A stretch of DNA of 64,000 bases from Bacteroidales bacterium (GTDB lineage Bacteria > Bacteroidota > Bacteroidia > Bacteroidales > UBA932), in the NCBI GenBank assembly GCA_012510445.1, contig JAAZIA010000019.1:62001-126000 (forward strand), in the 5' to 3' direction. The translations under genes were made by a program, and so were the position numbers. Positions 1 through 9,902 of this stretch are shown piece by piece; the first letter of the stretch is position 1, and every line of letters begins with the position of its first letter. The notes under the pieces were generated by a model that saw only the letters and a program-made list of their open reading frames with translations, did no database searches and was not told where the DNA came from.

Positions 1-1091
1 CTCTTGCTTTTACTCACTTGTAAAGGCACGCGGTATACGTCTGATCGCGTGGAATTTTCTCTTCTGGCAGAAAAGAACACATACTTTTCTTTAGGATCTG
101 TACCGTGAACGGTTACTCCCCAATTTTCACCCTCGGTAAGCTTGATCAGGACTTGCCCGTCGGAAGAGCAAAAATAAATTTGTTCCCATTTTTCAAAATC
201 ACGAACCATCAAAAATCCGTTTTTTACAAAATGTACGCCTTGAATCCACTCCAGCCACGTTTCCTGCTCTTCTTCGTAAATCACTTCTCCTTTACCCGTT
301 TGGGGATGGATGGCGTACAAACGCAAATGGTTTTGTGTTCTGTTCATCCATTGTAAAAGCAGCGTTTTTCCATCCGGTGTCCAGAACGGTTGACCAAAAT
401 ATTGATCGTCTGCCGGGTTAAAGTCTGCCCATACTATGTCACTTTCTTCTTCAACAGAAACAATTCCAATTTTCACCTGTGGATTTTCTGCACCGGCTTT
501 AGGATAGCGTGTTTCTTCCAGGTACCCGTTCTGACCGTCTGCCACATAAATGGGAAACATGGGAACACGGGTATCATCACAGCGGAAAAAAACAAGATGG
601 CGGCTATCCGGTGACCACCAAAAGGAACGGTAAAAACTCCTCCTGCCTAAAATTTCTTCATAATAGACCCAAGAAGCCCAGCCATTAAGTATAGTCCGGC
701 TTCCGTCGTACGTATGCCTGATTTGTTTATCAGTTGATAATTCCCTGGAATACAGGTCGTTGCCCAAAGTAAAAGCCACATATTTTCCATCAGGAGACAA
801 GGTTGGATTTTTGGCGTTTTCATCCAGCTCTAAACCCGACAAATCAACAGGTCTTCTGCTGGGACCTTCTACGGTTTTTCGCTCACCGGTAACAATGTCT
901 TCTTGAATAAAAGAAGGCTTTTGCATAGTACCGGAATAGAGAATAAGGGTCCGGTCGTTTTCCCAAGAAAAGGGCATTTCCAATGGTTTTACCAAGTCTG
1001 CCGGAGCAGCTTCCGGAACAATACGCTCTTGAGCAACAGTTATTAATGAGAATAACAAACTAAAAATGAAGGGAACAAAAAATCGTTTCAT
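1..1091 (-). CDS. S9 family peptidase / dipeptidyl-peptidase IV-like, N-terminal beta-propeller part (truncated by window start)
   Basis: Open minus-strand frame from ATG at 1091 (MKRFFVPFIFSLLFSLITVAQERIVPEAAPADLV...) with DPPIV-like propeller motifs (PTLSPDGKYVAFTLGNDLYS, WWSPDSRHLVFFRCDD); runs off the window edge. Confidence 0.85.
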   Translation of the reverse strand, partial: MKRFFVPFIFSLLFSLITVAQERIVPEAAPADLVKPLEMPFSWENDRTLILYSGTMQKPSFIQEDIVTGERKTVEGPSRRPVDLSGLELDENAKNPTLSPDGKYVAFTLGNDLYSRELSTDKQIRHTYDGSRTILNGWASWVYYEEILGRRSFYRSFWWSPDSRHLVFFRCDDTRVPMFPIYVADGQNGYLEETRYPKAGAENPQVKIGIVSVEEESDIVWADFNPADDQYFGQPFWTPDGKTLLLQWMNRTQNHLRLYAIHPQTGKGEVIYEEEQETWLEWIQGVHFVKNGFLMVRDFEKWEQIYFCSSDGQVLIKLTEGENWGVTVHGTDPKEKYVFFSARRENSTRSDVYRVPLQVSKSK

Positions 1092-1111
1092 ATGTATGCG
1101 TTATAGGTTAA

Positions 1112-2509
1112 TTAAAGGTTAATCAGAATCAATTCTTCCGTGGCGCGGGTAAAGGCTGTATAATACCAACGCAGGACGTCTTTATTGTAAATATCACCAT
1201 AAAATGCTTTATCTACAAACACGGCCTTCCACTGCCCTCCCTGAGCTTTATGGCAAGTGATGGCATTGGCAAATTTTATTTGCAATGCATTCATATATAA
1301 ATCCTCTCTTATGGCTTTGTATCTTTTTCTTTTGTTCTTTATGTGTTCGTAATCGGCAGACACTCCTTCGTACATCTGTTGCTGTTGCTCTCTTGTGAGT
1401 GCAGGTGCTTCGCTATGTAACGTGTCCAGTAATACCTTTACGTCAAGCTCTATATCTTTATAGTCAGGAAACCTGAGAAGGGCTTCTGCAAACCTGAATC
1501 CATACCGTTCTGTGAATTGGCGTATCCTTATAATTTCAGCTATATCGCCATTGGCAATAAAATCTATTTCCGGTACCTCTTCTACAAAGTGGTAGCAATT
1601 TTTTACCACCATCAAACGATCGCCTTTTGTAATCTCTTCTTCCCGGAAAAGGATGGTATTGCGAATGCCTTGGTTATACCTATTGGCGCGCCTGTTGGAG
1701 CGGCAAAGCACCACCACCTGGTCTTGACCGTACTTGGCCATAGCATCTGTGAGTGCCTCTGTCAAATCTCTTGAACTAATGCGACGAATGTCTTTAAATC
1801 CTTCTGTTTTCCACTCCGGCAAAGTATAGTTTTCTTCTGTCAGGTGGTTCCTCAAGAGTGTAGCATTGGATAAAATGCCGGAATCAAAGGACTGGCGTAA
1901 GACCTCTTTCATTTCCATATACACCACCTCTCCATATACAGACAACTGCTCCGGATCCAGAGCCGGTGACTTATCCATTCCAACGGGCGGAAGTTGTGCA
2001 GAATCCCCCATGATCAACAATTGATTGCCTTGTCCGCTAAATACAAAACGCATCAAATCTTCCAACAAGTTACCGCTGCCAAAAAGAAGTCCTCCGCCTC
2101 GGTCAGATAACAAAGACGCTTCGTCAACAATAAAAAGCATATTGTTTCTTTTGTTGTGCTGCAGCTCGAACACACCAAAGCCTGTTTCGTCGGCAGCTGT
2201 GGCCGTCTTTTGTCTGTAAATGGCTTTATGAATGGTAAAAGCCGGCATTCCTGCATAACCCATCATAACTTTTGCGGAACGGCCCGTTGGTGCCAAAAGG
2301 ACAGAAGGCCTTCCCAAGCTTTTCAAGGCACCGGTAACGGCCGCCATTGACGTTGTTTTTCCTGTACCTGCATAGCCGTTCAAGACAAAGATCTTGTCTT
2401 TTCCCGTCAAAAAAGCAGCAAACAGGGTGAAAAATTCTTGCTGGTCAGCAGAGGGAGGAAAAGAAAGTTCAGAAAAAAACCGGTCAACCATATATTTTTC
2501 AAGTCCCAT
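1112..2509 (-). CDS. ATP-dependent RecD-like DNA helicase (AAA_30 / UvrD C-terminal type)
   Basis: Walker A GYAGTGKTTSMAA, Walker B-like FIVDEASLLSD, C-terminal ITCHKAQGGQWKAVFVD...YTAFTRATEELILI. Likely start at MGLEKYM (2509), just after the trkH stop, rather than the ORF-track start at 2566. Confidence 0.88.
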   Translation of the reverse strand: MGLEKYMVDRFFSELSFPPSADQQEFFTLFAAFLTGKDKIFVLNGYAGTGKTTSMAAVTGALKSLGRPSVLLAPTGRSAKVMMGYAGMPAFTIHKAIYRQKTATAADETGFGVFELQHNKRNNMLFIVDEASLLSDRGGGLLFGSGNLLEDLMRFVFSGQGNQLLIMGDSAQLPPVGMDKSPALDPEQLSVYGEVVYMEMKEVLRQSFDSGILSNATLLRNHLTEENYTLPEWKTEGFKDIRRISSRDLTEALTDAMAKYGQDQVVVLCRSNRRANRYNQGIRNTILFREEEITKGDRLMVVKNCYHFVEEVPEIDFIANGDIAEIIRIRQFTERYGFRFAEALLRFPDYKDIELDVKVLLDTLHSEAPALTREQQQQMYEGVSADYEHIKNKRKRYKAIREDLYMNALQIKFANAITCHKAQGGQWKAVFVDKAFYGDIYNKDVLRWYYTAFTRATEELILINL

Positions 2510-2522
2510 AACCGGCAAGTTA

Positions 2523-3980
2523 CTATTTTCTGAAGCTAAATAAAATGAAAAAGCCAAACAATTCAATCCGCCCCAGAATCATAGTCAAAGACAACACAAA
2601 TTTTGAAAGTCCGTTAAACGCATGGTAATTACCTAAAGATCCCAGATTCCCAAACCCCGGTCCCACATTGCTAATATGAGCCGCAGAAGCAGATAACGCT
2701 TCCGTTAATGTCACGCCTAATGCAACAAGCAACAGGGCTACAACAAAAAATAAAAAAAAGAAAAGACCTATAAACAAGTGTACCTCAAACACTACATCGG
2801 AATCAATGACCTGCTCTCCTACCCTTACCGAAATCACAGACCTGGGATGTAGTTTTTTTGTAATGTGAGCCCTTACAGAACGAAAGGCAATCAACAACCT
2901 GTCTGCCTTGATTCCTCCGGCTGTAGAACCGGAACACCCTCCCTGAAACATTAAGAAAAAGAGAATGAGCATAGACAAACCGGGCCAGACAGAAGAATCT
3001 GTTGTAGCAAATCCCGTGGTAGAGGCAATCGAAAATGTCTGAAACAATCCGTGACGCAAACAAGTCCCTATGGAATCATACTGTCCTGATTGTAAAAGGT
3101 TTAAAGAAATCACCATTCCTACTGCCAAAGTAAAAGCCAAATAATAACGGGTCACTACAGAAGTGAGGGAAGAGGTGTTTTTTTTCACCAAAAAAAGAAA
3201 GATCATACCAAAATGAAGGGAAGATACGACCATAAAAACAAGGATGATGGTTTCTATAGCAACACTGTTGTAAGAAGCAATGCTGGCATTGCGAATGCTG
3301 AAACCACCTGTTGCAATGGTGGAAAAAGAATGGCACACAGCATCAAATACAGGCATCCCTGCCAGTGATAAGCAAAGCGTTTGCAATAACGTTAGGCCAA
3401 AATACACATACGCAATTACTCGAACTTTTTCTTTTGCCCTAAACCGATAAGATTCCTGTGAAAGAGTGCTCATTTCAATACGAGAAAGTCTGAGCCTTAC
3501 AGAGCTTACTTCGGGCAAAATGAGTAACATAAAGATTACCACTCCCATTCCCCCAATCCAATGGGTAGATGCGCGCCAGAAAAGAAGTGAATGCGGTATC
3601 GCTTCCACTGCAGTTAGTATAGTGCTCCCAGTAGTTGTATAGCCGCTCACACTCTCGTACCACGCATTAATTAATGAGAATTCGCCACCCCAAAATAGGT
3701 AAGGTAACATACCAAACAAACAAGATACAATCCAGGATAGGACAACAACAATGTATCCTTCCCGCGTAGCTATTCCTTCTGTTTTTTTTACTAAGAAGAA
3801 AAGAAAAAATCCCACGGATGCAGTAACTGCCGTTGATAGCAAAAGAGGGAGGAAACCGGAGTCAAACCTATAGCAAACAGATACTAAAACAGAGACTGCC
3901 ATGAAAAGGGCATTAGCCAGCAAGACCAACCCTATGTTTTTTACTACGGACGGGGCTACAACTCTAGTAAAAGATGCCAT
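2523..3980 (-). CDS. trkH: TrkH family potassium uptake protein
   Basis: Multi-TM protein with repeated selectivity-filter-like segments (GYTTTGSTIL, ATGGFSIRN, STTGFATTD, SNVGPGF) and GGCSGSTAGGIK. Confidence 0.9.
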   Translation of the reverse strand: MASFTRVVAPSVVKNIGLVLLANALFMAVSVLVSVCYRFDSGFLPLLLSTAVTASVGFFLFFLVKKTEGIATREGYIVVVLSWIVSCLFGMLPYLFWGGEFSLINAWYESVSGYTTTGSTILTAVEAIPHSLLFWRASTHWIGGMGVVIFMLLILPEVSSVRLRLSRIEMSTLSQESYRFRAKEKVRVIAYVYFGLTLLQTLCLSLAGMPVFDAVCHSFSTIATGGFSIRNASIASYNSVAIETIILVFMVVSSLHFGMIFLFLVKKNTSSLTSVVTRYYLAFTLAVGMVISLNLLQSGQYDSIGTCLRHGLFQTFSIASTTGFATTDSSVWPGLSMLILFFLMFQGGCSGSTAGGIKADRLLIAFRSVRAHITKKLHPRSVISVRVGEQVIDSDVVFEVHLFIGLFFFLFFVVALLLVALGVTLTEALSASAAHISNVGPGFGNLGSLGNYHAFNGLSKFVLSLTMILGRIELFGFFILFSFRK

Positions 3981-4810
3981 ATCTTATCTGCAAAAGGGTG
4001 ATTTGTTATTCTTTCGGGTAAATAACGAACTTTTTTATCTTTATATAACGTACCTGTGATACCGTTTAAAGAGGAGTCACAGGAAAGGAAAACAGACGTA
4101 GCAGCTCCTTTTTCAGGACTTCTGATAAAAGGCCTGAACAACTTGTCGGCCAGTGGGTCAACCCACTTATGAAGCTTAATAATAGGAGTATCCACTATCC
4201 CCGGATCAACCATATTAAGGGTAATTCCTTCCTCTTCCCACTTATTCGCCAAGCACAAACATAACAACGTAAGTGCCAGTTTAGAGCACTCATATTGACG
4301 GAAGCGGTTAAACTTCCGGGACGGATAGGGGAAGTGATCCGGAATAGAAGCATAAAACAATACCAAAGATACTGTAGTTACCACACGGCTACCTCTATGC
4401 AGCAGCGGTTTTACAAGCCAAGTGAATAACATGGGACCAAAACAGTTAACCATATTATGCATTTCGTATCCTTCGGGACTCACTTCTGGTTTGTGACCCA
4501 ACATTCCGGCATTGTTCACCAATACATCTATTCGGGTCTCTTTTTCTATAAGAAGTTGTACCGCCGCCTTAATGGAGCTCACAGAAGAAAGATCCATTTC
4601 CAGACAATCCACACGTTCCGTTCCGTATTCTTGACGCAGTGAATGGTAAAAGGCTAAAGCCCTCTCACTTCTTCTATAAGAAAGGATAACCCTGTATCCA
4701 TTGCTAATCAGCTCTCTGCTAATACGTTTCCCAATACCTCCGTTGGCTCCCGTAACAAGGGCTACCGGAATATTATGGGCACAGCAGTTTTTCACAGATT
4801 TCACGGGCAT
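3956..4810 (-). CDS. SDR family NAD(P)-dependent oxidoreductase (retinol-dehydrogenase-like)
   Basis: TGANGGIG cofactor motif, NNAG motif, YECSK catalytic motif, DPGIVDT. Confidence 0.88.
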   Translation of the reverse strand: MPVKSVKNCCAHNIPVALVTGANGGIGKRISRELISNGYRVILSYRRSERALAFYHSLRQEYGTERVDCLEMDLSSVSSIKAAVQLLIEKETRIDVLVNNAGMLGHKPEVSPEGYEMHNMVNCFGPMLFTWLVKPLLHRGSRVVTTVSLVLFYASIPDHFPYPSRKFNRFRQYECSKLALTLLCLCLANKWEEEGITLNMVDPGIVDTPIIKLHKWVDPLADKLFRPFIRSPEKGAATSVFLSCDSSLNGITGTLYKDKKVRYLPERITNHPFADKIWHLLLEL

Positions 4811-4816
4811 AATGCA

Positions 4817-5590
4817 TTAGTATATAAAAGGAAAAACTCGTTTTTTTGTACTTCTTGCCATCTCTTCAGAAAAATCTTCTCTGTATTTATCATAAATGGC
4901 ATGTGCTCTGGGTACCAAGTTTGCGAAAGTCCATATAAAGAAAACAAATCCACTTAACGACCAGGTTAAAACAGCAAAGCCTAACCATTCTATTATTTCT
5001 CCAAAATAATTGGCACTGGTAACGTACTTGAACAGCCCTTTCTCTGGCAAATAATGCTTTGTATTGCCATCTTCTCTAAGCTTCCGTATGACTCCGTCCG
5101 AGTGGATGTTGATAACCATGCCTGTTATAAACAAAAGCGTTCCTATTAAAAAACGAGGATTGGTCAACCATAGCTCGTTGTACATATGCTCAGGGGCCAG
5201 ATAAAAAATCCACTGACCCTGAATGAATGCATTTGCTAAATTGAACACAATTCCCATAAGCACAATCGAAATAGGCATACGGCTTTTGCCTCGGATACAC
5301 CATGGGAAAATAAAGGAACGTTGCAGGTAATGGGTCTGAAACAATACAAAAAATATAAAGGGAACCAAGTCCCATTGACGGGGAGATCCGGCCCAAAACC
5401 AAAACATGGCTATGACTACAGGAGCTTCCATAATCATCCATGCCCATCTGTTGGGAAGGGTAACACCCCATTTTTTATCAATTAAAATTCCATACCCGGC
5501 TTTTACTCTGTATAGAGCAAAAAAAATGAGAACGGCAATGCCGACCATGATATGCAACACCATCCTGAACGTATGGAGTGTAAGATTCAT
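4817..5590 (-). CDS. 3-oxo-5-alpha-steroid 4-dehydrogenase family protein (steroid 5-alpha-reductase-like, PF02544 type)
   Basis: C-terminal INIHSDGVIRKLR...YLPEKGLFKYVTSANYFGEIIEWLGFAVLTWS...RAHAIYDKY strongly resembles SRD5A1-type enzymes; multi-TM. Confidence 0.88.
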   Translation of the reverse strand: MNLTLHTFRMVLHIMVGIAVLIFFALYRVKAGYGILIDKKWGVTLPNRWAWMIMEAPVVIAMFWFWAGSPRQWDLVPFIFFVLFQTHYLQRSFIFPWCIRGKSRMPISIVLMGIVFNLANAFIQGQWIFYLAPEHMYNELWLTNPRFLIGTLLFITGMVINIHSDGVIRKLREDGNTKHYLPEKGLFKYVTSANYFGEIIEWLGFAVLTWSLSGFVFFIWTFANLVPRAHAIYDKYREDFSEEMARSTKKRVFPFIY

Positions 5591-5628
5591 AAAGGTACAA
5601 ATGTAACAAAAATTTGTATTTTTGTTTT

Positions 5629-6609
5629 ATGAAGCTATTGTTCCGCATCTCCTTCTTAGCAGTGCTTTTTTTTATAGCATTCTCTTGTTCCGGGAAAGGA
5701 AACAAAGAATCGCAAAAGCTTCCTGAATTCAAACCAACCTCTGTACCGGCTCCTGTCGTTTCTGAAGAAGAAATATTTAAATACCGTGTTTTGCATTATT
5801 GGGATGATTTCCCCTTTGATGATATCAGGTGTGTCCGTCAGGAAGGGTATGTAGAACGGGCTTTCACAAACTTTGCCGGCCTATTGATAAGGGCAGATAA
5901 CAGAACGGCCCGTGAAGGCATCAGACGTATGGTTTCCCAAATGGAGGCTGCAGGAAAAACAGATTCTGTTCAAAGACAAGTGGTGCTAGCATTTAACCAG
6001 ATGGCCGAGCTTTATTTTTATCACCCCAATTCCCCCTACAGAGATGAAGATCTTTACTTACCTATACTGGAATATGTGGTTTCAAGCCCATTTCCCGACA
6101 CTTTGGAAAAAGTACGTCCCATCTATCTATTAGAGTTAATAAACAAAAACAAAGTAGGCTCACCGGCAGCCGATTTTCATTATATAGGTGCTATAAAAAA
6201 CCTGCCTCATATTCCTGAACCCTCCCATACAAAAACACTTTTTTCACTTTCCTCTCGTTTCACTCTGCTCTTTTTTATTCATCCCGATTGCAGCGCTTGT
6301 ATGGGAGCAACCCACGAACTACTTGCTTCTGAGTTAATCACCAGCATGGTGAAAAATAAAACGTTAACCATTCTTTCTCTCTATCCGGAAGAAGACCGGG
6401 AAGCGTGGTTACAATACCTGCCAAACCTTCCTGCCGAATGGCTTCATGCCTGGAATCCGGAAAGTGAAATACGCAACGGCAACTTGTACGATTTAAACGC
6501 CATTCCCTCGCTGTATCTACTGGATAGCAACAAGAGAGTTTTGGTTAAAGATGCCTTGTCTATCAAACAAATAGAAGGTGTCTTACGTGAAGAGGCACAT
6601 TTTTTGTAG
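5629..6609 (+). CDS. Lipoprotein, DUF5106-like with thioredoxin-like domain
   Basis: Signal/lipobox MKLLFRISFLAVLFFIAFSCSGKG; thioredoxin-like LLFFIHPDCSACMGA. Start refined from 5614 to 5629 by the promoter and signal peptide. Confidence 0.7.
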   Translation: MKLLFRISFLAVLFFIAFSCSGKGNKESQKLPEFKPTSVPAPVVSEEEIFKYRVLHYWDDFPFDDIRCVRQEGYVERAFTNFAGLLIRADNRTAREGIRRMVSQMEAAGKTDSVQRQVVLAFNQMAELYFYHPNSPYRDEDLYLPILEYVVSSPFPDTLEKVRPIYLLELINKNKVGSPAADFHYIGAIKNLPHIPEPSHTKTLFSLSSRFTLLFFIHPDCSACMGATHELLASELITSMVKNKTLTILSLYPEEDREAWLQYLPNLPAEWLHAWNPESEIRNGNLYDLNAIPSLYLLDSNKRVLVKDALSIKQIEGVLREEAHFL

Positions 6610-6637
6610 CTTTGCGCCCTTGCAACCCAATCAAAAC

Positions 6638-8989
6638 ATGAGACCAAAGGTCAAATTGCTGATAATACTTGTATTACTGCTTGCCGGCTGCAAGGTCATG
6701 GCTCAGTCAGTCGATTCCCTGCCGGCAAGGGATAGTCTGGCTTTGCCTTTGAGTGACAGTCTGGCTTTACCTTTGAAGGACAGCACAGATTCCCTGCGTA
6801 TTCCCAATCTTGATTCTACCGGAAGGCAAATACCGGACAGCTTGGGGTATATTTATCAGCTGGACAGTCTGGGTTTGATTCAAGTGGACAGCCTTGGCTT
6901 TTTTGTTATAGACTCTCTGGCCACCTTCTCAAAAAAAGAGTTACGTCAATTTGCAAGACAAAAACGCAAAGAAGAAAAAGCCATAGCAGATTCTATTTAC
7001 AAGAGCACGTTTCATATGTTGGATACGTATGTTGTACCTGACTCCCTCATGTTCAGAAAGGTTATTTCCTGGACCCACGATACGTATTTTAACAAATTAA
7101 ATTTTAAGGATATAGACACCAATATCAACAACAGCTTTTATGACTATGCTCACATGAAAGAAGATGTGGGGGCTATTTATCTGGGAACGGCCGGGTCTCC
7201 TGTTCTTTCCTTCAATTATTTTAAAAGAAAAACAAAAGATCGGTTCGGCTTTTGGGACGGGGGCATGAGCGAAGCTTATGACCGGGAAACCCTGCCCGCT
7301 TACAATGCAAAAAGTCCTTTTACCGTTATGTCCTATTCAGGAACCTTGTTTGCCAACAAAGAAAAAGAAGAATTGAATGTAGGGCTTTTACATACACAGA
7401 ATCTTTCTCCGGAAGCCAATATTCAGTTTTTTTACCAACGAAAAGGGGCAAAAGGAATGCTTCAGAATGAAGCTACCAATACACGAACGCTTGCCATCAC
7501 TACAAATTATCTGGGTAAACGATACGTTATGCACGGTGGGTATATTAGAAATTCTCTGAGAAAAAGTGAAAACGGAGGAATACAAGACGACCTGTTTATT
7601 ACAGATACCATCGTAGACGCCAGGACCATTCCCATATGGCTGTCCAAAGCATCTTCTGCACTCGCCAGTGATCAATTATTTATTACCCACAGCCTGGGAG
7701 TACCCATAAACTTGTTCAGAAGAGATTCCATAGCACCGGAAGAAGGGACGGTGATGTATCTGGGGCACGCAGGCCAATGGAACAGTATGAGTAGAAATTA
7801 TACAGACGAGATTGGGTTGCCAGATCATACCGGCCGTAAATTTTATAACCATCAATTTCACCTAGACCCTCTTAAGACTACAGACTCTGTACAAACCATG
7901 ATATTTGACAATCGGTTTTTCCTGCGCCTTCAACCGTGGTCAGCAACGGCCATTTTATCGGGGTTGGAAGGTGGCGTTGGATATGAGCTGTTGTCTCATT
8001 ACTGCTTTGTACCGGACTTTTACACAGCAGGTCCTTCCAATCAGCAAACAAACAACGCGTACGCATATGCCGGAGCTTATGGCATGTTGAAAAAATACTT
8101 TGCATGGAACGCCATTGGAAGGTTAGACTTTGCAGGCTATTACTTGGGAGATATGTCTTTGGATGCTAACGTTCGTTTTTCTTTTTACCCCTTGCCGTCA
8201 GGGATTCATCTGAAAGGACGTTTTCTATTTAAAAGACAAACCCCGGATTGGTATATTAATAATTATTATTCCAACCATTATGTATGGGAGAATGATTTTT
8301 CAAAAACTACCCGTACTCAAATTCATGCAGACCTTTCTATTCCGGACTGGAAAACAAGGGTTTCTTTTTCTTACGGTTTGGCAGGAAATACCATCTATTA
8401 CGATACATTAGGTGTGGTCAGACAAGCGGAACGTTTGGTAAATATCATGACTGCAACAGCTGAACAAAATTTCAGTTTTTGGTATGTAAGGCTGAATCAC
8501 AGACTGCTGTTCCAACTTTCTTCGCAGCCAGAAATCGTCCCCCTACCCTTGCTGGCAGCCAACCTCAGATACTACCTGGAAATACCGGTTGTTAAGAACG
8601 TAATGACGGCCCAGATTGGTGCCGACGTTACTTTTCATACGGCCTATTATATGGAAGCTTACAACCCTGCTTTAGGTAATTTTCATCTTCAGCAGGAAAA
8701 AAAATACGGAAACACTCCTTACATAGACGTTTTTGTCAATATGAAATGGAAGCGAGCGACCCTTTATGTTAAGTATATAAATGCAGCTCAGGGCTGGCCT
8801 GACAGTGGATATTTTTCGGCGCCGCATTATATCCGGCCACAGCGTGTGGTTAAGTTAGGTATTACCTGGCCATTTTATGTTAAACCCTCAAAAACAGGAT
8901 CTGTAGATTCTTCTAAAAAAAGTGATCACGAAATACAAAACACTCATCGTCCTGGCGGCGGCATCTCTACTGGTCGTCCTGTACGGTGA
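6638..8989 (+). CDS. Putative porin (Bacteroidota PF14121-like) with DSL-rich N-terminal linker
   Basis: MRPKVKLLIILVLLLAGC signal, DSL-rich low-complexity stretch, long beta-rich barrel region. Confidence 0.75.
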   Translation: MRPKVKLLIILVLLLAGCKVMAQSVDSLPARDSLALPLSDSLALPLKDSTDSLRIPNLDSTGRQIPDSLGYIYQLDSLGLIQVDSLGFFVIDSLATFSKKELRQFARQKRKEEKAIADSIYKSTFHMLDTYVVPDSLMFRKVISWTHDTYFNKLNFKDIDTNINNSFYDYAHMKEDVGAIYLGTAGSPVLSFNYFKRKTKDRFGFWDGGMSEAYDRETLPAYNAKSPFTVMSYSGTLFANKEKEELNVGLLHTQNLSPEANIQFFYQRKGAKGMLQNEATNTRTLAITTNYLGKRYVMHGGYIRNSLRKSENGGIQDDLFITDTIVDARTIPIWLSKASSALASDQLFITHSLGVPINLFRRDSIAPEEGTVMYLGHAGQWNSMSRNYTDEIGLPDHTGRKFYNHQFHLDPLKTTDSVQTMIFDNRFFLRLQPWSATAILSGLEGGVGYELLSHYCFVPDFYTAGPSNQQTNNAYAYAGAYGMLKKYFAWNAIGRLDFAGYYLGDMSLDANVRFSFYPLPSGIHLKGRFLFKRQTPDWYINNYYSNHYVWENDFSKTTRTQIHADLSIPDWKTRVSFSYGLAGNTIYYDTLGVVRQAERLVNIMTATAEQNFSFWYVRLNHRLLFQLSSQPEIVPLPLLAANLRYYLEIPVVKNVMTAQIGADVTFHTAYYMEAYNPALGNFHLQQEKKYGNTPYIDVFVNMKWKRATLYVKYINAAQGWPDSGYFSAPHYIRPQRVVKLGITWPFYVKPSKTGSVDSSKKSDHEIQNTHRPGGGISTGRPVR

Positions 8990-9902
8990 GTACAGTAATA
9001 CATCAGAAACCAACAAAGCTGGTATCTGGAAAGAAACAGAGCTGGTGAAATTACACGGAGATACCCTCCGCTGCACCATTTACCTTCCGGCTCATGCCGG
9101 TACACGTGTGGGCTACCATTACGAAGTGTTAACACATTTTTCAAAAACACACGGGATGGACTTACAATACATACCTGCTAACGATTCGTTACCGGTGTGG
9201 GAGCTGTTGGAAAACCACAAAACAGATATCCTTGCCATAAACATTATCAGAGATTCTATTCCCAAATCACTCACAGGTAAACTGTTTATAACACCACAAA
9301 TTACCTCTATGGGAGAGGTATGGGTTATGCGCAAAGACAAAGCCGATTGGCACTTAAACCTAGTTCACTGGCTTACGCTTTTTAAGCAATCTCCCGGGTA
9401 CGCCAGGTTTAGAAATCGTTTTTTACCCGCTAGTCCGGAAAGAAGTCCGTACGACTCCCTGCTTATGGCACAAGGTAGTACGCTGGGCTGGGATTGGAAA
9501 TTATTGAGAGCCGTCATGTATCAGGAATCAAAGTACCGAATGAATGCAGAGTCAGGGAGCCGGGCCATAGGTCTTATGCAAATAAAAGAATCTACGGCTG
9601 CCGATCTAAGCATCCCCGATCTGTACAATCCGGAAGATAACATTCGTGGAGCCGTTACGTATTTCTCTTTTATAAAAAGGAATATGCATTTGGCACAAGT
9701 TTCAGAAGAAGAAGAAATCAATTTCATTCTGGCAGCATACAATGCCGGTATGTCACGTATAGAAAAAGACAGAGAGCGTGCAGCTCAAGACGGTAAAGAC
9801 CCCAATGTATGGGCCCAAGTAAGTCCTTATGTACCACGTCAGACACAAAAGTACGTAGAGATGATATGGTACCGGTATATGGGATGGGCTAGCGCATCCT
9901 GA
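8922..9902 (+). CDS. MltF-like lytic transglycosylase (SLT domain)
   Basis: SLT motifs AVMYQESKYRMNAESGSRAIGLMQIKESTA, NILAAYNAG-like, YVEMIWYRY; GTG start overlaps the upstream porin by 68 nt. Confidence 0.82.
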   Translation: MITKYKTLIVLAAASLLVVLYGEYSNTSETNKAGIWKETELVKLHGDTLRCTIYLPAHAGTRVGYHYEVLTHFSKTHGMDLQYIPANDSLPVWELLENHKTDILAINIIRDSIPKSLTGKLFITPQITSMGEVWVMRKDKADWHLNLVHWLTLFKQSPGYARFRNRFLPASPERSPYDSLLMAQGSTLGWDWKLLRAVMYQESKYRMNAESGSRAIGLMQIKESTAADLSIPDLYNPEDNIRGAVTYFSFIKRNMHLAQVSEEEEINFILAAYNAGMSRIEKDRERAAQDGKDPNVWAQVSPYVPRQTQKYVEMIWYRYMGWASAS

